64,000 nt of DNA from Oscillospiraceae bacterium (GTDB lineage: Bacteria; Bacillota; Clostridia; Oscillospirales; Acutalibacteraceae). Each line of letters opens with the position of its first letter. Position 1 is the stretch's first letter. The stretch lies in contig CADCLS010000001.1 in assembly GCA_902802375.1 (NCBI GenBank), positions 124,001-188,000 on the forward strand, read 5' to 3'. Below, in pieces: positions 9,092 to 18,623 of this stretch. The notes beneath the pieces were generated by a model. It was not told the origin of the DNA. It ran no database searches and was given only the letters and a program-made list of their open reading frames with translations. Both the position numbers and the translations under genes were made by a program.

Positions 9092-10600
9092 ATGGCTTAC
9101 TTTTTTAACGAAACTTCGCATACTTTTAACGAATATCTATTGGTGCCCGGTTACTCATCAAGCCAGTGTATACCGGCAAATGTTTCTTTGAAAACTCCGC
9201 TTGTAAAATACCGTATTGGTGAAAAGCCGAAAATCACAATGAATATTCCGCTTACTTCTGCTATAATGCAGTCCGTATCCGGCGATAAGCTCGCGGTTGC
9301 GCTTGCACGCGAAGGCGGTGTATCTTTTATATACGGCTCACAGTCAATTCAGGACGAAGCGGCAATGGTACTAAAAGCCAAATCGTACAAGGCGGGTTTT
9401 GTTGTCAGTGATTCAAATCTTTCGCCGGAAAACACATTGTCTGATGTATTAAAGCTGAAAGAAAAATACGGTCATTCAACTATTGCTATAACATCAGATG
9501 CTACACCTAACGGAAAGCTGCTCGGCATTGTTACAAGCCGTGATTACAGGGTTAGCCGTATGGATATATCACTCAAGGTTAAAGAATTTATGACGCCGCT
9601 TGAAAAGCTCATAATTGCCGATGAATTTACAACGCTTAAGCAGGCTAACGATATTATATGGGAGCACAAGCTCAATTCCCTGCCGATAGTTGATAACAAC
9701 GGAAATCTTAAATACTTTGTTTTCAGAAAAGACTATGACGCTCACAAGGAAAACCCAAACGAGCTTCTTGACGAGCATAAAAGGTATATAGTAGGTGCAG
9801 GTATAAATACGCGCGATTACGCCGAGCGTGTTCCGGCACTTGTAAATGCCGGTGCTGATGTTCTTTGTATTGACTCCTCCGAAGGCTTTTCAGAATGGCA
9901 GGAACGCACTATAAGCTGGATACGGAAAAATTACGGTGATGCTGTCAAAGTAGGTGCCGGAAATGTAGTAGACGGAGAAGGCTTCCGTTTTCTTGCTGAC
10001 TGTGGTGCTGATTTTGTAAAAGTAGGCATTGGAGGCGGCTCAATTTGCATAACCAGGGAAACAAAGGGTATCGGTCGCGGTCAAGCCACAGCACTCATTG
10101 ATGTTTGTAAAGCACGCGATGAATATTTCAGGGAGACCGGTGTTTATGTTCCCGTTTGTTCTGACGGCGGAATTGTTCACGACCACCATATGACATTAGC
10201 ACTTGCTATGGGTGCAGACTTCTTAATGCTTGGCAGATATTTTGCACGCTTCGACGAAAGCCCGACAAACCGTGTCACTATCGGCGGCAACTATTATAAA
10301 GAGTATTGGGGCGAAGGCTCAAATCGTGCTCGCAACTGGCAACGCTACGATATGGGCGGCGATAAAAAGCTATCCTTCGAAGAAGGTGTTGATTCCTATG
10401 TTCCCTACGCCGGCTCACTTAAGGATAATGTTCAGATGTCACTCAGCAAAATTAAATCCACTATGTGCAACTGCGGCTCATTAAATCTCGTTGAGTTCAG
10501 GGATAAAGCCAAGCTGACCCTTGTGTCGGCAACAAGTATAGTTGAAGGCGGCGCACATGATGTAATACAAAAAGAAACATCACTCGGAACTATAAAATAA
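9092..10600 (+). CDS. guaB: IMP dehydrogenase, Tritrichomonas-like subfamily
   Basis: Oxidises IMP to XMP with NAD+, committing to guanine nucleotides. 502 residues: (beta/alpha)8 barrel split by a CBS pair (about residues 110-220). The active-site loop reads [19 protein letters not shown] instead of the usual bacterial GPGSxCTTR form; its cysteine is residue 319. The mobile flap reads NWQRYD, with Arg418 and Tyr419, and the C-terminus contains KSTMCNCG and [10 protein letters not shown]. This loop and length match, from memory, the IMPDH of the protist Tritrichomonas foetus, whose catalytic residues carry the same numbers. Single-gene transcription unit with its own promoter and hairpin. Confidence 0.95.
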   Translation: MAYFFNETSHTFNEYLLVPGYSSSQCIPANVSLKTPLVKYRIGEKPKITMNIPLTSAIMQSVSGDKLAVALAREGGVSFIYGSQSIQDEAAMVLKAKSYKAGFVVSDSNLSPENTLSDVLKLKEKYGHSTIAITSDATPNGKLLGIVTSRDYRVSRMDISLKVKEFMTPLEKLIIADEFTTLKQANDIIWEHKLNSLPIVDNNGNLKYFVFRKDYDAHKENPNELLDEHKRYIVGAGINTRDYAERVPALVNAGADVLCIDSSEGFSEWQERTISWIRKNYGDAVKVGAGNVVDGEGFRFLADCGADFVKVGIGGGSICITRETKGIGRGQATALIDVCKARDEYFRETGVYVPVCSDGGIVHDHHMTLALAMGADFLMLGRYFARFDESPTNRVTIGGNYYKEYWGEGSNRARNWQRYDMGGDKKLSFEEGVDSYVPYAGSLKDNVQMSLSKIKSTMCNCGSLNLVEFRDKAKLTLVSATSIVEGGAHDVIQKETSLGTIK

Positions 10601-10612
10601 AGCAAACATAAT

Positions 10613-10639
10613 TAGCGGGCGGATTAAATCCGCCCGCTA
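10613..10639. terminator. Bidirectional hairpin between guaB and ftsH
   Basis: Perfect 12-bp stem TAGCGGGCGGAT / ATCCGCCCGCTA with a 3-base loop between convergent genes. The downstream T-tract is weak on both sides. Confidence 0.75.
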
Positions 10640-10649
10640 TCATTATATA

Positions 10650-12488
10650 TCACGACTGCATTATTTTAACAAATTCTTCACCGGACATTTTTTCATTTTC
10701 AAACAACCATTTTGCAACTTCGTGTAACTTCGGCATTTGAGATTTAATAATTTCAACAGCCTTCTTATACTGTGTCATAACAATCGATTCGATTTCCTCA
10801 TCAATAGCCGCCGCAGTTTTTTCTGAATAGTTAGGTGTTGACGAGAAATCTCTTCCTAAGAAAACTTCGTTGTTATCATTACCATAAGTCACAAGGCCAA
10901 GTCTTTCACTCATACCGAAGCGAGTAACCATTTTTCGAGCCAAATCAGTTGCTCTTTCAATATCGTTAGAAGCTCCGGTACAGATATCGTCCTGAGTGAG
11001 TTGTTCTGCTGCTCTGCCTCCAAGAAGCGAGCAAATTTGTTCGAGCATCTCATTACGGCTTACATGACCTTTATCCTCATCAGGAAGGTACATGGTATAA
11101 CCTGCCGCCATACCGCGCTGAATGATTGATATTTGATGAACAGGGTCTTGAGTCGGCAAGAAATAGGATACGACAGCGTGACCTGCTTCATGGTAAGAAG
11201 TCACCAATTTATCCTTATCGCTTACCACATGGGACTTTTTCTCTGTACCCATAACGACCTTAATGGTAGCCTCTTCAATCTCTTCTTGCGTAATTGCTTT
11301 TTTACCGTGACGAACAGCCAAGAGCGCTGATTCGTTAAGAAGATTTTCAAGGTCGGCACCCGTAAAGCCGGAAGTTGACTTAGCGATTGTTTTAAGGTCT
11401 ACATCAGGACCTAACGGCTTACCGCGTGAATGAACCTTAAGAATTTCCTCTCTGCCTTTAACATCCGGGTAATTAACGGTTATCTGCCTATCAAAACGAC
11501 CGGGGCGCAGAAGCGCTTTATCAAGAATATCCGGGCGGTTTGTAGCTGCCATAACTATTACGCCTTCGTTTTCACCAAAGCCGTCCATTTCTACAAGCAG
11601 CTGATTAAGAGTCTGTTCGCGCTCATCATGACCGCCGCCAAGACCTGCGCCACGCTGACGGCCTACTGCATCTATCTCGTCAATAAACACAACAGCCGGG
11701 GCATTTTTCTTCGCCTCGTGAAACAAATCTCTGACTCTTGATGCACCGACACCGACATACATCTCAACAAAATCAGAACCGGAAATCGAGAAGAAAGCAA
11801 CATCAGCTTCACCTGCTACAGCACGGGCAAGGAGTGTTTTACCGGTTCCCGGAGGACCTACAAGCAACACACCTTTAGGAATTCTGGCGCCAAGCTCATT
11901 AAACTTTTTCGGATTTTTTAGAAACTCGACTATTTCAGCCATTTCCTCTTTTTCCTCGTCGGCGCCTGCCACATCTGCAAATGTGGTTTTCTTGCGATTA
12001 TCGGCACGCTTTGCCTTTGATTTTCCGAAGCCAAAAGTTTTATCAGTACCCATTGTGGCATTCATACGGCGCATCATAAATATCCAGAACACAACGAGAG
12101 CACCGATTAGAATAACGGTAGGAAGCATGCTGATAATCCACGAGCCTTGACCGCCCCTGGTTACATCATAGGCAATTTTTTCACCTTTACCCTCTTCGGC
12201 ATTTTGGTTAATTTCAAGAACGGTTTCATTAACATCGTTATAGAACATAGAAGCATCTGCAACGGTGTAGTGATAAGTTTTGCCGTCGGACCGGAGTTTA
12301 TAAGTCAACTCGCCACTGTAAAGATTAATATTAAACTCCGAAACCTTATTGTTTTTCACAAGCTGGACAATTTCATAATACTTAGTCTGCGTAGTCTTTT
12401 TTGAAACAAAAGTCATAAGCAGATATGAAAGTATCAAAATTATCGGTATACCGATATATAAAAGCGTCCTTTTTAAGTTCTTATTCAA
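10650..12488 (-). CDS. ftsH: ATP-dependent zinc metalloprotease FtsH
   Basis: Membrane-anchored AAA+ protease for quality control of membrane and regulatory proteins. 612 residues, usual for Firmicutes. Membrane segments at about 9-27 and 117-138 enclose an extracytoplasmic domain; Walker A GPPGTGKT at 211-218, Walker [10 protein letters not shown], second region of homology [20 protein letters not shown], and the zinc site HEAGH at 433-437. The start is a TTG with AAAGGGG ten bases upstream; there is no in-frame ATG before the first membrane segment ends. It lies 18 bases after hpt, the usual tilS-hpt-ftsH order. Confidence 0.97.
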   Translation of the reverse strand: MNKNLKRTLLYIGIPIILILSYLLMTFVSKKTTQTKYYEIVQLVKNNKVSEFNINLYSGELTYKLRSDGKTYHYTVADASMFYNDVNETVLEINQNAEEGKGEKIAYDVTRGGQGSWIISMLPTVILIGALVVFWIFMMRRMNATMGTDKTFGFGKSKAKRADNRKKTTFADVAGADEEKEEMAEIVEFLKNPKKFNELGARIPKGVLLVGPPGTGKTLLARAVAGEADVAFFSISGSDFVEMYVGVGASRVRDLFHEAKKNAPAVVFIDEIDAVGRQRGAGLGGGHDEREQTLNQLLVEMDGFGENEGVIVMAATNRPDILDKALLRPGRFDRQITVNYPDVKGREEILKVHSRGKPLGPDVDLKTIAKSTSGFTGADLENLLNESALLAVRHGKKAITQEEIEEATIKVVMGTEKKSHVVSDKDKLVTSYHEAGHAVVSYFLPTQDPVHQISIIQRGMAAGYTMYLPDEDKGHVSRNEMLEQICSLLGGRAAEQLTQDDICTGASNDIERATDLARKMVTRFGMSERLGLVTYGNDNNEVFLGRDFSSTPNYSEKTAAAIDEEIESIVMTQYKKAVEIIKSQMPKLHEVAKWLFENEKMSGEEFVKIMQS

Positions 12489-12506
12489 AAGAAAAAAACC
12501 CCTTTC

Positions 12507-13046
12507 TTACTTTTCATACACAGAAGGCGAAAGAACGCCTACATACGGTAAGTTTCTGTATTTTTCATCATAGTCAAGTCCGTAACCGACAACAAATTCA
12601 TCGGGTACAACCGCTCCAACATAATCAGCTTTAATATCTGCCTTGCGGTTATCGGGCTTATCAAGAAGCGTGCAAATTTTTATGCTTGCGGCGTTTCTGT
12701 CTTTCAAGATATTCTTAAGGTAAGCGAGTGTAACGCCGGAGTCGAGAATATCCTCAACAATAAGTATATCACAACCCTCAGGACTTATATCAAGGTCTTT
12801 TTTGAATTTAACAAATCCTGTGCTCTTCGTACCACTGTATGATGATACCGCCATAAAATCAATCTTACAGTCACAGGTGATTTCGCGAAGCAAATCCGAA
12901 AGGAACACAACAGCACCTTTAAGCACACTGACTAAAAGCAGATTTTTCCCTTCATAATCGCTTGAAATTTTTCTACCCAAATCCTTACAGATTTGTTTTA
13001 ATTCTTCTTCGGTTATTAAAACCTCAAGAATATCTTCTTTTCTCAT
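12507..13046 (-). CDS. hpt: Hypoxanthine phosphoribosyltransferase
   Basis: Salvages hypoxanthine (and usually guanine) to IMP/GMP with PRPP. 179 residues. The PRPP-binding motif is [14 protein letters not shown], and the flexible loop region [10 protein letters not shown] is visible; [25 protein letters not shown] closes the fold in the family manner. ATG at 13046 overlaps the tilS stop (ATGA). Together with guaB just downstream it feeds the guanine branch. Confidence 0.96.
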   Translation of the reverse strand: MRKEDILEVLITEEELKQICKDLGRKISSDYEGKNLLLVSVLKGAVVFLSDLLREITCDCKIDFMAVSSYSGTKSTGFVKFKKDLDISPEGCDILIVEDILDSGVTLAYLKNILKDRNAASIKICTLLDKPDNRKADIKADYVGAVVPDEFVVGYGLDYDEKYRNLPYVGVLSPSVYEK

Positions 13047-14329
13047 TTTGTATTATTTCCCCCTGAAATTATTTCATAACTTATTTTGAAAATAAATTCA
13101 CTGTCACATTGAACTGCTACGCGCTCGGCAACTCCGAAGTTACAAACCCACACAACACCCAAATCATCAGATATTACAGGTAAAACCTTGCGATTATTAA
13201 GTGAAATTGATTTTTCGTTAAAAAGACTTTTAAGTGTTTTTGTTACACCTCTGCCGGAAAGCTTTATTTTATCGCCCGGCTCGCGTGTACGCACCTTCAA
13301 TTCTCCGACTATTTTATCACAGTCAATCAAGTTTTTTGATAACAAACTATTAATTTTTTTATCATTTTTAATTTTTGTAATTCTAACACTGAATTTCGGT
13401 GTATTATTAAAACTGATAATCTTCAATATGCTTTTTTGCCGTATTGCTTCAAAACCATTCTCAAGACTGCACCTGCCACCGTTCACAGCAACATTAAACA
13501 AATCCTGAGTATGACGGTAATCAGGCTCAACACCCGTTTTTTTCTTGCAAAAAAGTCTCAGTACTCTGCTGCACACAGCCGGACCTAAATCGGCTATATT
13601 TTTAACGCTTAAGCCATCCTTAGAAATCCGCCTGTTATACTCGCTTTTTGCAAAATTATTCAATGCGTCGCGGTCATAGGAAAGTAATAATGATGTGTTA
13701 GTAACATTATTTTCGACCGCAGGATTCAACTCTTTAAGTAACGGCACAATGTTATGCCTTATTTTATTTCTTGAATAATCGTCACTCAAATTTGTACTAT
13801 CCGTTACATATTGAAGCTTGTTCTCACTGCAATATTTTTCAATTTCTTCCCTTGTACAAAAAATCAGAGGGCGAATATATTTTCCCCTTCTTGGGGGAAT
13901 TCCGCAAATACCGCCGATTCCGCTGCCGCGCACAAGATTAAATATAACGGTTTCGAGATTATCGCTTGCAGTGTGAGCAGTGGCGACAGCATTAGCAGGC
14001 AACGTTTCAAAAAAATCGTAACGCATTTTTCTTGCGGCAAGCTCGGTGCTGAGTTTCCGCTCTTTTGCAAAGCTTAAAACATCGCCTTCACCACAAAAAA
14101 GCTTAACACATTGCTTGTTGCAAAGGCTTTTAACAAACTCTTGGTCGCGGTCGGATTCCTCGCCTCTCAGCTTATGATTGAAATGAGCCGCTATAACCTC
14201 AAAACCGTATTCATCACGAAGCTTAAGCATTATATCCAAAAGAGCAACCGAATCCGCGCCGCCCGATACTGCAACGGCGAGAGTGTTAATACCGTGAAGC
14301 TCTATTGCCTCTTTTACTTTTCTAATCAT
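13043..14329 (-). CDS. tilS: tRNA(Ile)-lysidine synthetase
   Basis: Converts C34 of tRNA-Ile(CAU) to lysidine so that it reads AUA codons; essential. 428 residues. The PP-loop motif is [14 protein letters not shown] near the N-terminus; HNLETV-like region appears as [16 protein letters not shown], and the C-terminal substrate-binding domain follows. I chose the ATG at 14329, which forms TGATG with the dnaB stop and has AGGG seven bases upstream; a TTG one codon earlier is possible. Coupled to both dnaB and hpt. Confidence 0.95.
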   Translation of the reverse strand: MIRKVKEAIELHGINTLAVAVSGGADSVALLDIMLKLRDEYGFEVIAAHFNHKLRGEESDRDQEFVKSLCNKQCVKLFCGEGDVLSFAKERKLSTELAARKMRYDFFETLPANAVATAHTASDNLETVIFNLVRGSGIGGICGIPPRRGKYIRPLIFCTREEIEKYCSENKLQYVTDSTNLSDDYSRNKIRHNIVPLLKELNPAVENNVTNTSLLLSYDRDALNNFAKSEYNRRISKDGLSVKNIADLGPAVCSRVLRLFCKKKTGVEPDYRHTQDLFNVAVNGGRCSLENGFEAIRQKSILKIISFNNTPKFSVRITKIKNDKKINSLLSKNLIDCDKIVGELKVRTREPGDKIKLSGRGVTKTLKSLFNEKSISLNNRKVLPVISDDLGVVWVCNFGVAERVAVQCDSEFIFKISYEIISGGNNTK

Positions 14330-15699
14330 CAATGTACCCTGTCAACCGATGAAAATCTCGTATGCTTAGGATCCCAGTGAAGCTGAACAATACCGGTTTC
14401 GCCGTGACGGTTTTTAGCTACGATACACTCGCTCTTGCTCACATCGCTGAGCTCGTCCTCATCACCTTTTTCGCCGTCATAATAAGCGTCACGATAAAGG
14501 AAAAGCACAATGTCCGCATCCTGCTCTATAGAACCGGAATCGCGTAAATCTGCAAGAGACGGTCTATGCGATTTCCCTTTTGCCTCTGTACCACGCGAAA
14601 GCTGTGAACATGTTATAATCGGAATGCCCAGTTCCTTCGCCATAATCTTAAGATTACGAGTGATTTCGGAAATTTCCTGAACTCTGTTATCAATGCGCCT
14701 TGCAGAGTGCATAAGACCTAAATAATCTATTATAACAAGGTCAACCTTTTTCATTCGCCGTATCTTTGCTTTCATTTCCGGAACCGTAATATCAGATGTC
14801 TGGTCAAGATAGAGCTTTGCCTTTGAAAGATTTTCCCCTGCTCTGGTCAACATTGTCCATTCATCTGCCGAAAGCTCACCTGTTCTGAGTTTCTGACTTT
14901 CAACGCCGGACTCGCTTGAAAGAAGTCTTTGCGCCAACTGGTCGCGCGACATTTCAAGTGAGAAAAAACAAACTGTTTTTCCGGCATTTATCGCAACATT
15001 ACGGGCAATATTGAGTGCCATAGAGGTTTTACCCATGCCCGGGCGCGCACCTAATATAATAAGGTCAGATTTATTAAGACCGGTTATCATTCTATCAAGG
15101 TCACTGATTCCTGACGGTATGCCTACATAATCATCGTGAGTTTCCGGGTCGGCTATTTTTGAAAGACGGTCATATGTTTCTTGCTCAATAACATCCTTAA
15201 TGGAAGTAAGTCCGGATTTATCGTTACCCATACGGATATCGTAAATTCTTTGCTCGGCGCTCTCAATCATTTTATCGGTATCAACTGAGTTTTCCTCAAT
15301 ATCTTTCAGGATACCTTTTGCTGCATTAATGAGTGCCCGAGCATAATAGCGCTCACGCAGAATACCTATATAAGTGTTTACATTTGCGGATGACGGAACA
15401 TTCTGAACTAGCTCGGTAAGATATGCTTTACCGCCGGCCTCATTGTAAATATTATTATCCTTTAGCTTTTCAAGCAACGACACAAAATCTATAACCTGAT
15501 TTATCTCAAACATTGTTATAATCGTGTTATAGATTTCTTTGTGTTGAGGTATGTAGAAAAACTCAGGCTTTACAAGTGTTATTACCTCGGCTATGCACTG
15601 AGGGTCCATAATCATTGAGCCTAATACTGACTGCTCAGCTTCAACAGAATACGGAATTCTGCGGTCTTCAAAATCGTAGAATAAATCGTCCTTAGCCAT
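14329..15699 (-). CDS. dnaB: Replicative DNA helicase DnaB
   Basis: Hexameric helicase that unwinds DNA at the replication fork (DnaC in Bacillus nomenclature). 456 residues: N-terminal helical domain beginning RIPYSVEAEQSVLGSMI, linker, and RecA-like domain with Walker A GARPGMGKTS at 217-226, Walker B LVIIDYLGLM, and the DnaB motif SRGTEAKGKSHRPSLADLRDSG. The ATG at 15699 overlaps the end of rplI by 8 bases, the typical rplI-dnaB arrangement. The gdpP (DHH) gene often found before rplI is absent; RNase J takes that place. Confidence 0.97.
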   Translation of the reverse strand: MAKDDLFYDFEDRRIPYSVEAEQSVLGSMIMDPQCIAEVITLVKPEFFYIPQHKEIYNTIITMFEINQVIDFVSLLEKLKDNNIYNEAGGKAYLTELVQNVPSSANVNTYIGILRERYYARALINAAKGILKDIEENSVDTDKMIESAEQRIYDIRMGNDKSGLTSIKDVIEQETYDRLSKIADPETHDDYVGIPSGISDLDRMITGLNKSDLIILGARPGMGKTSMALNIARNVAINAGKTVCFFSLEMSRDQLAQRLLSSESGVESQKLRTGELSADEWTMLTRAGENLSKAKLYLDQTSDITVPEMKAKIRRMKKVDLVIIDYLGLMHSARRIDNRVQEISEITRNLKIMAKELGIPIITCSQLSRGTEAKGKSHRPSLADLRDSGSIEQDADIVLFLYRDAYYDGEKGDEDELSDVSKSECIVAKNRHGETGIVQLHWDPKHTRFSSVDRVH

Positions 15700-16138
15700 T
15701 ATCTTCTACCTTAACGGTTACCTTGGCGGAAATTCCCTTATAAAGCTTAATTTCCGCCGTATAATCACCGAAATTCTTAATATCCGCCACAGATATTTTT
15801 TTCTTATCAATACTTACCGAAAACGAGCGATTAATTTCATCAGCGATTTCCTTAGAGGTTATACTTCCGAAAAGTCTGCCCGAATTACCACCCTTAGCAT
15901 TAAGTGTAACAGACTTACCGTCAAGCTTCGCGGCAACAGCTTTTGCCGCATCGATTTCCTCCTGCTTGTGGTGCTCTGCAGCCGCCTGACGGCTCTTCAT
16001 TTCAGAAATTGCCGCATTATCAGCTTCAACGGCTAAATTCTTTGGAGAGAGAAAATTTCTGAAATAGCCGTCGGACACATTAATAAGGTCGCCCTTTTTT
16101 CCTTTAGACTTTATGTCTGCGAGTAAAATCACTTTCAT
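15692..16138 (-). CDS. rplI: 50S ribosomal protein L9
   Basis: Binds 23S rRNA and helps frame maintenance. 148 residues: N-terminal domain with MKVILLADIKSKGKKGDLINV and GYFRNFL, long connecting helix, C-terminal domain. ATG at 16138 has AGGTG six bases upstream; the longer frame starts at a GTG lying inside that site. It follows RNase J by 22 bases. Confidence 0.97.
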   Translation of the reverse strand: MKVILLADIKSKGKKGDLINVSDGYFRNFLSPKNLAVEADNAAISEMKSRQAAAEHHKQEEIDAAKAVAAKLDGKSVTLNAKGGNSGRLFGSITSKEIADEINRSFSVSIDKKKISVADIKNFGDYTAEIKLYKGISAKVTVKVEDNG

Positions 16139-16160
16139 ATAATTCACCTTTTATTATAAA

Positions 16161-18017
16161 TTAAACTTCCAATATAACAGGCAACACCATTGGACTGCGG
16201 TGTGTTTTAAGATACAGGAACTTGGAGACTCCCTCTTTAACAGTCATTTTTATACTGTTCCAATCGCGAGCGCGTGCTAAGGTGCCGTTTTCAAGAACAC
16301 GAATTACTACCTGCCTTAATTCATCCATAAGCTCTTCTGATTCTTTAACATAAATGAATCCTCGTGATACCACATCCGGTCCTGAGAGAATTTCCCGTGT
16401 AGAGGAATCAATAGCAACTGTCACAACAATAATACCGTTATCCGACAAATGCTTACGGTCGCGAAGTACTATGCTTCCTACATCGCCTACGCCGAGTCCG
16501 TCAACAAGAACTCTGCCAGAGGGCACTGTATCGGCAATTTTAATACCCAAATCAGACACTTCCACAACATTTCCGTTTGCGGCAACAACAACATTTTCCG
16601 GCTTAAGTCCCATAGTATAAGCAAGCATTTTATGCTTATAGAGATGTTTGAGTTCACCGTGAACAGGCATGAAATACTTCGGTTTTACAATGCTGAGCAT
16701 AAGCTTTTGCTCTTCCCTGCAAGCGTGACCGGAAACATGAACATCATACATCTTTTCATATACAACATTCGCACCGCGCTTCATAAGCTCGTTTACAACA
16801 CGGCTCACTAAAATCTCGTTGCCGGGTATCGGTGTCGCTGAAATGATTATCATATCGCCTGGTATTATTTCGACTTGACGGTGGTCTGAAAAAGCCATTC
16901 TGTGTAGTGCAGAAAGCGGCTCACCCTGGGACCCCGTAGTAATCACAACAAGTTTTTCGGGCGCATAATTCTTAATCTGTTCTATATCAATCAGAATATC
17001 CTTCGGCAACTTAAGGTAATGAAGCTCCGCCGCCATTTTGACAACATTAATCATACTTCTGCCCGATACCGCTACCTTGCGTTTGCACTTATGTGCCTCA
17101 TCGATTATCTGCTGTATGCGGTGAATGTTAGATGAAAATGTGGCGACTATTATTCTGTGCCCCTGAGCTTTTTTGAAAAGATTGGAAAATGACTCGCCTA
17201 CTATTTTTTCTGACGGTGTATATCCGGGTCTTTCAGCGTTAGTAGAATCTGAAAGAAGAGCTAAAACCCCCTGTTTTCCAAGCTCGGCAAATCGCGCTAA
17301 ATCAATGACTTTATCATCAATAGGCGTAGTATCTATCTTAAAGTCGCCGGTTTGGACAACTGTGCCGGCGGCGCAGCTGATTGCAAATCCGACAGAATCA
17401 GGAATAGAGTGATTAACATGAATAAACTCAACTCTGAATTTACCAAGCTTAATCGTCTGTCCAGCCTTTACTACATTAAGCTTTGCCTCAGATAAAAGCT
17501 TATGTTCGGAAAGCTTGCTTTCAATGAGACCTATCGTAAGCCTTGTCGCAAAAACTGGCAAGTTTAATTCGCGTAACAAATACGGAATGCCTCCTATATG
17601 GTCCTCATGACCGTGGGTCACAACAAGTCCTTTAATTTTTTCTCTGTTTTCAAGAATATAAGTAAAGTCCGGGATTACAGCATCAACACCCGGCGTTTCT
17701 TCATCAGGAAAGCTCATACCGCAATCAACGAGTATCATATCTCCGTCATAATCATAAAGAGTAATATTTTTGCCGATTTCGCCGAGACCACCAAGCGGTA
17801 TTATTCTTATGGGTTTTGTGTTTTTATTTTCGGTTTTAGGTTTTTTATAAGATGAATAATTATTGGATTTTTTATTTGTTTTACCTTTATTTACAGATTT
17901 TTTTGAAGAAAAACCACCGCTAACTAAACTATTTACGGCATTTTTTGCAACAGAAACACTGCCGCTTTGTTTGTTTGAACGGCGTTTTTTAGTGTTATTA
18001 GATTGTGTTTCATTCAT
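16161..18017 (-). CDS. rnj: Ribonuclease J
   Basis: Metallo-beta-lactamase/beta-CASP nuclease with endo- and 5'-3' exonuclease activity in mRNA turnover and RNA maturation. 618 residues from the ATG at 18017, which has GGAGG upstream; the frame continues upstream without a site. Residues 1-68 are a low-complexity basic tail rich in Lys, Ser and Asn. The catalytic core starts with IRIIPLGGLGEIGKN and has HGHEDH at about 135-140; GRSMINVVKMA and ATPIPGNE belong to beta-CASP, and the C-terminal PVHGELKHLYKHK and DPG-type regions are conserved. Single RNase J in the window; J1 versus J2 cannot be told. Confidence 0.94.
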   Translation of the reverse strand: MNETQSNNTKKRRSNKQSGSVSVAKNAVNSLVSGGFSSKKSVNKGKTNKKSNNYSSYKKPKTENKNTKPIRIIPLGGLGEIGKNITLYDYDGDMILVDCGMSFPDEETPGVDAVIPDFTYILENREKIKGLVVTHGHEDHIGGIPYLLRELNLPVFATRLTIGLIESKLSEHKLLSEAKLNVVKAGQTIKLGKFRVEFIHVNHSIPDSVGFAISCAAGTVVQTGDFKIDTTPIDDKVIDLARFAELGKQGVLALLSDSTNAERPGYTPSEKIVGESFSNLFKKAQGHRIIVATFSSNIHRIQQIIDEAHKCKRKVAVSGRSMINVVKMAAELHYLKLPKDILIDIEQIKNYAPEKLVVITTGSQGEPLSALHRMAFSDHRQVEIIPGDMIIISATPIPGNEILVSRVVNELMKRGANVVYEKMYDVHVSGHACREEQKLMLSIVKPKYFMPVHGELKHLYKHKMLAYTMGLKPENVVVAANGNVVEVSDLGIKIADTVPSGRVLVDGLGVGDVGSIVLRDRKHLSDNGIIVVTVAIDSSTREILSGPDVVSRGFIYVKESEELMDELRQVVIRVLENGTLARARDWNSIKMTVKEGVSKFLYLKTHRSPMVLPVILEV

Positions 18018-18050
18018 TAAAAGTATATCCTCCGTAAAAATATATGTATA

Positions 18051-18073
18051 CAAGATGGCATACCGCCATCTTG
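18051..18073 (-). other. Hairpin in the RNase J 5' leader
   Basis: Perfect 9-bp stem CAAGATGGC / GCCATCTTG with a 5-base loop. It lies downstream of the predicted start of transcription (near 18092) and 18 bases before the ribosome site, so it would be in the rnj leader. It is not followed by a proper T-run on the minus strand, so it is not a clear terminator. Confidence 0.6.
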
Positions 18074-18099
18074 AAAAAATTAAACAACACACCAATTTT

Positions 18100-18129
18100 A
18101 TTTTACAATTAAAACACGCGCATTGTCAA
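18100..18129 (-). promoter_or_regulatory. Sigma-A promoter of the RNase J operon
   Basis: TTGACA (18129-18124), 18-base spacer, TAAAAT (18105-18100), reading toward rnj. Start of transcription would leave a leader of about 75 bases. Confidence 0.75.
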
Positions 18130-18177
18130 GAACGATTATTAGTATTGGCCCAATTAGCTATTCGTAATCAAAACAGA

Positions 18178-18615
18178 TTATTTTTTACCGGTTGAACCAA
18201 AACCACCCGAAGCGCGCTCGGTTGTATCAAGCGTTTCACATTCCGAAAATTCAGCCTTAATATATGGCATTACAACAAGCTGAGCAATCCTCTCGCCCGA
18301 AGAAATAACCTGATTGATATTCGAGTGATTATGAATTGATACCATTATTTCGCCCCTATAATCGCTATCGATAACTCCGACTTTGTTTGAGGGCGCAAGA
18401 CCGCGTCTTGAAGCAATACCGCTTCTTGCAAACACGAAGCCGGCATATCCGTCAGGTATAGATAAAGCAATACCTGTGTGTATCATTACGGTCTCACCGG
18501 CATTAACAACTATATCACCTTCGGGTAAGGCATACAAATCAGCGCCTGCGGCAAACGGTGTGCCATAGGTAGGTATAATTGCGTTTTCGCTCAGTTTTAT
18601 AAAATTAACAGTCAT
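18178..18615 (-). CDS. dut: dUTP diphosphatase
   Basis: Hydrolyses dUTP to dUMP, keeping uracil out of DNA and feeding dTMP synthesis. 145 residues, trimeric family. All five motifs are seen: AGADLYA, ARSGIA, GVIDSDYRGE, GERIAQLVV and the C-terminal SGGFGSTGK. It is 8 bases downstream of clpE and probably the end of that long transcript. Confidence 0.97.
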   Translation of the reverse strand: MTVNFIKLSENAIIPTYGTPFAAGADLYALPEGDIVVNAGETVMIHTGIALSIPDGYAGFVFARSGIASRRGLAPSNKVGVIDSDYRGEIMVSIHNHSNINQVISSGERIAQLVVMPYIKAEFSECETLDTTERASGGFGSTGKK

Positions 18616-18623
18616 ATAATCAC

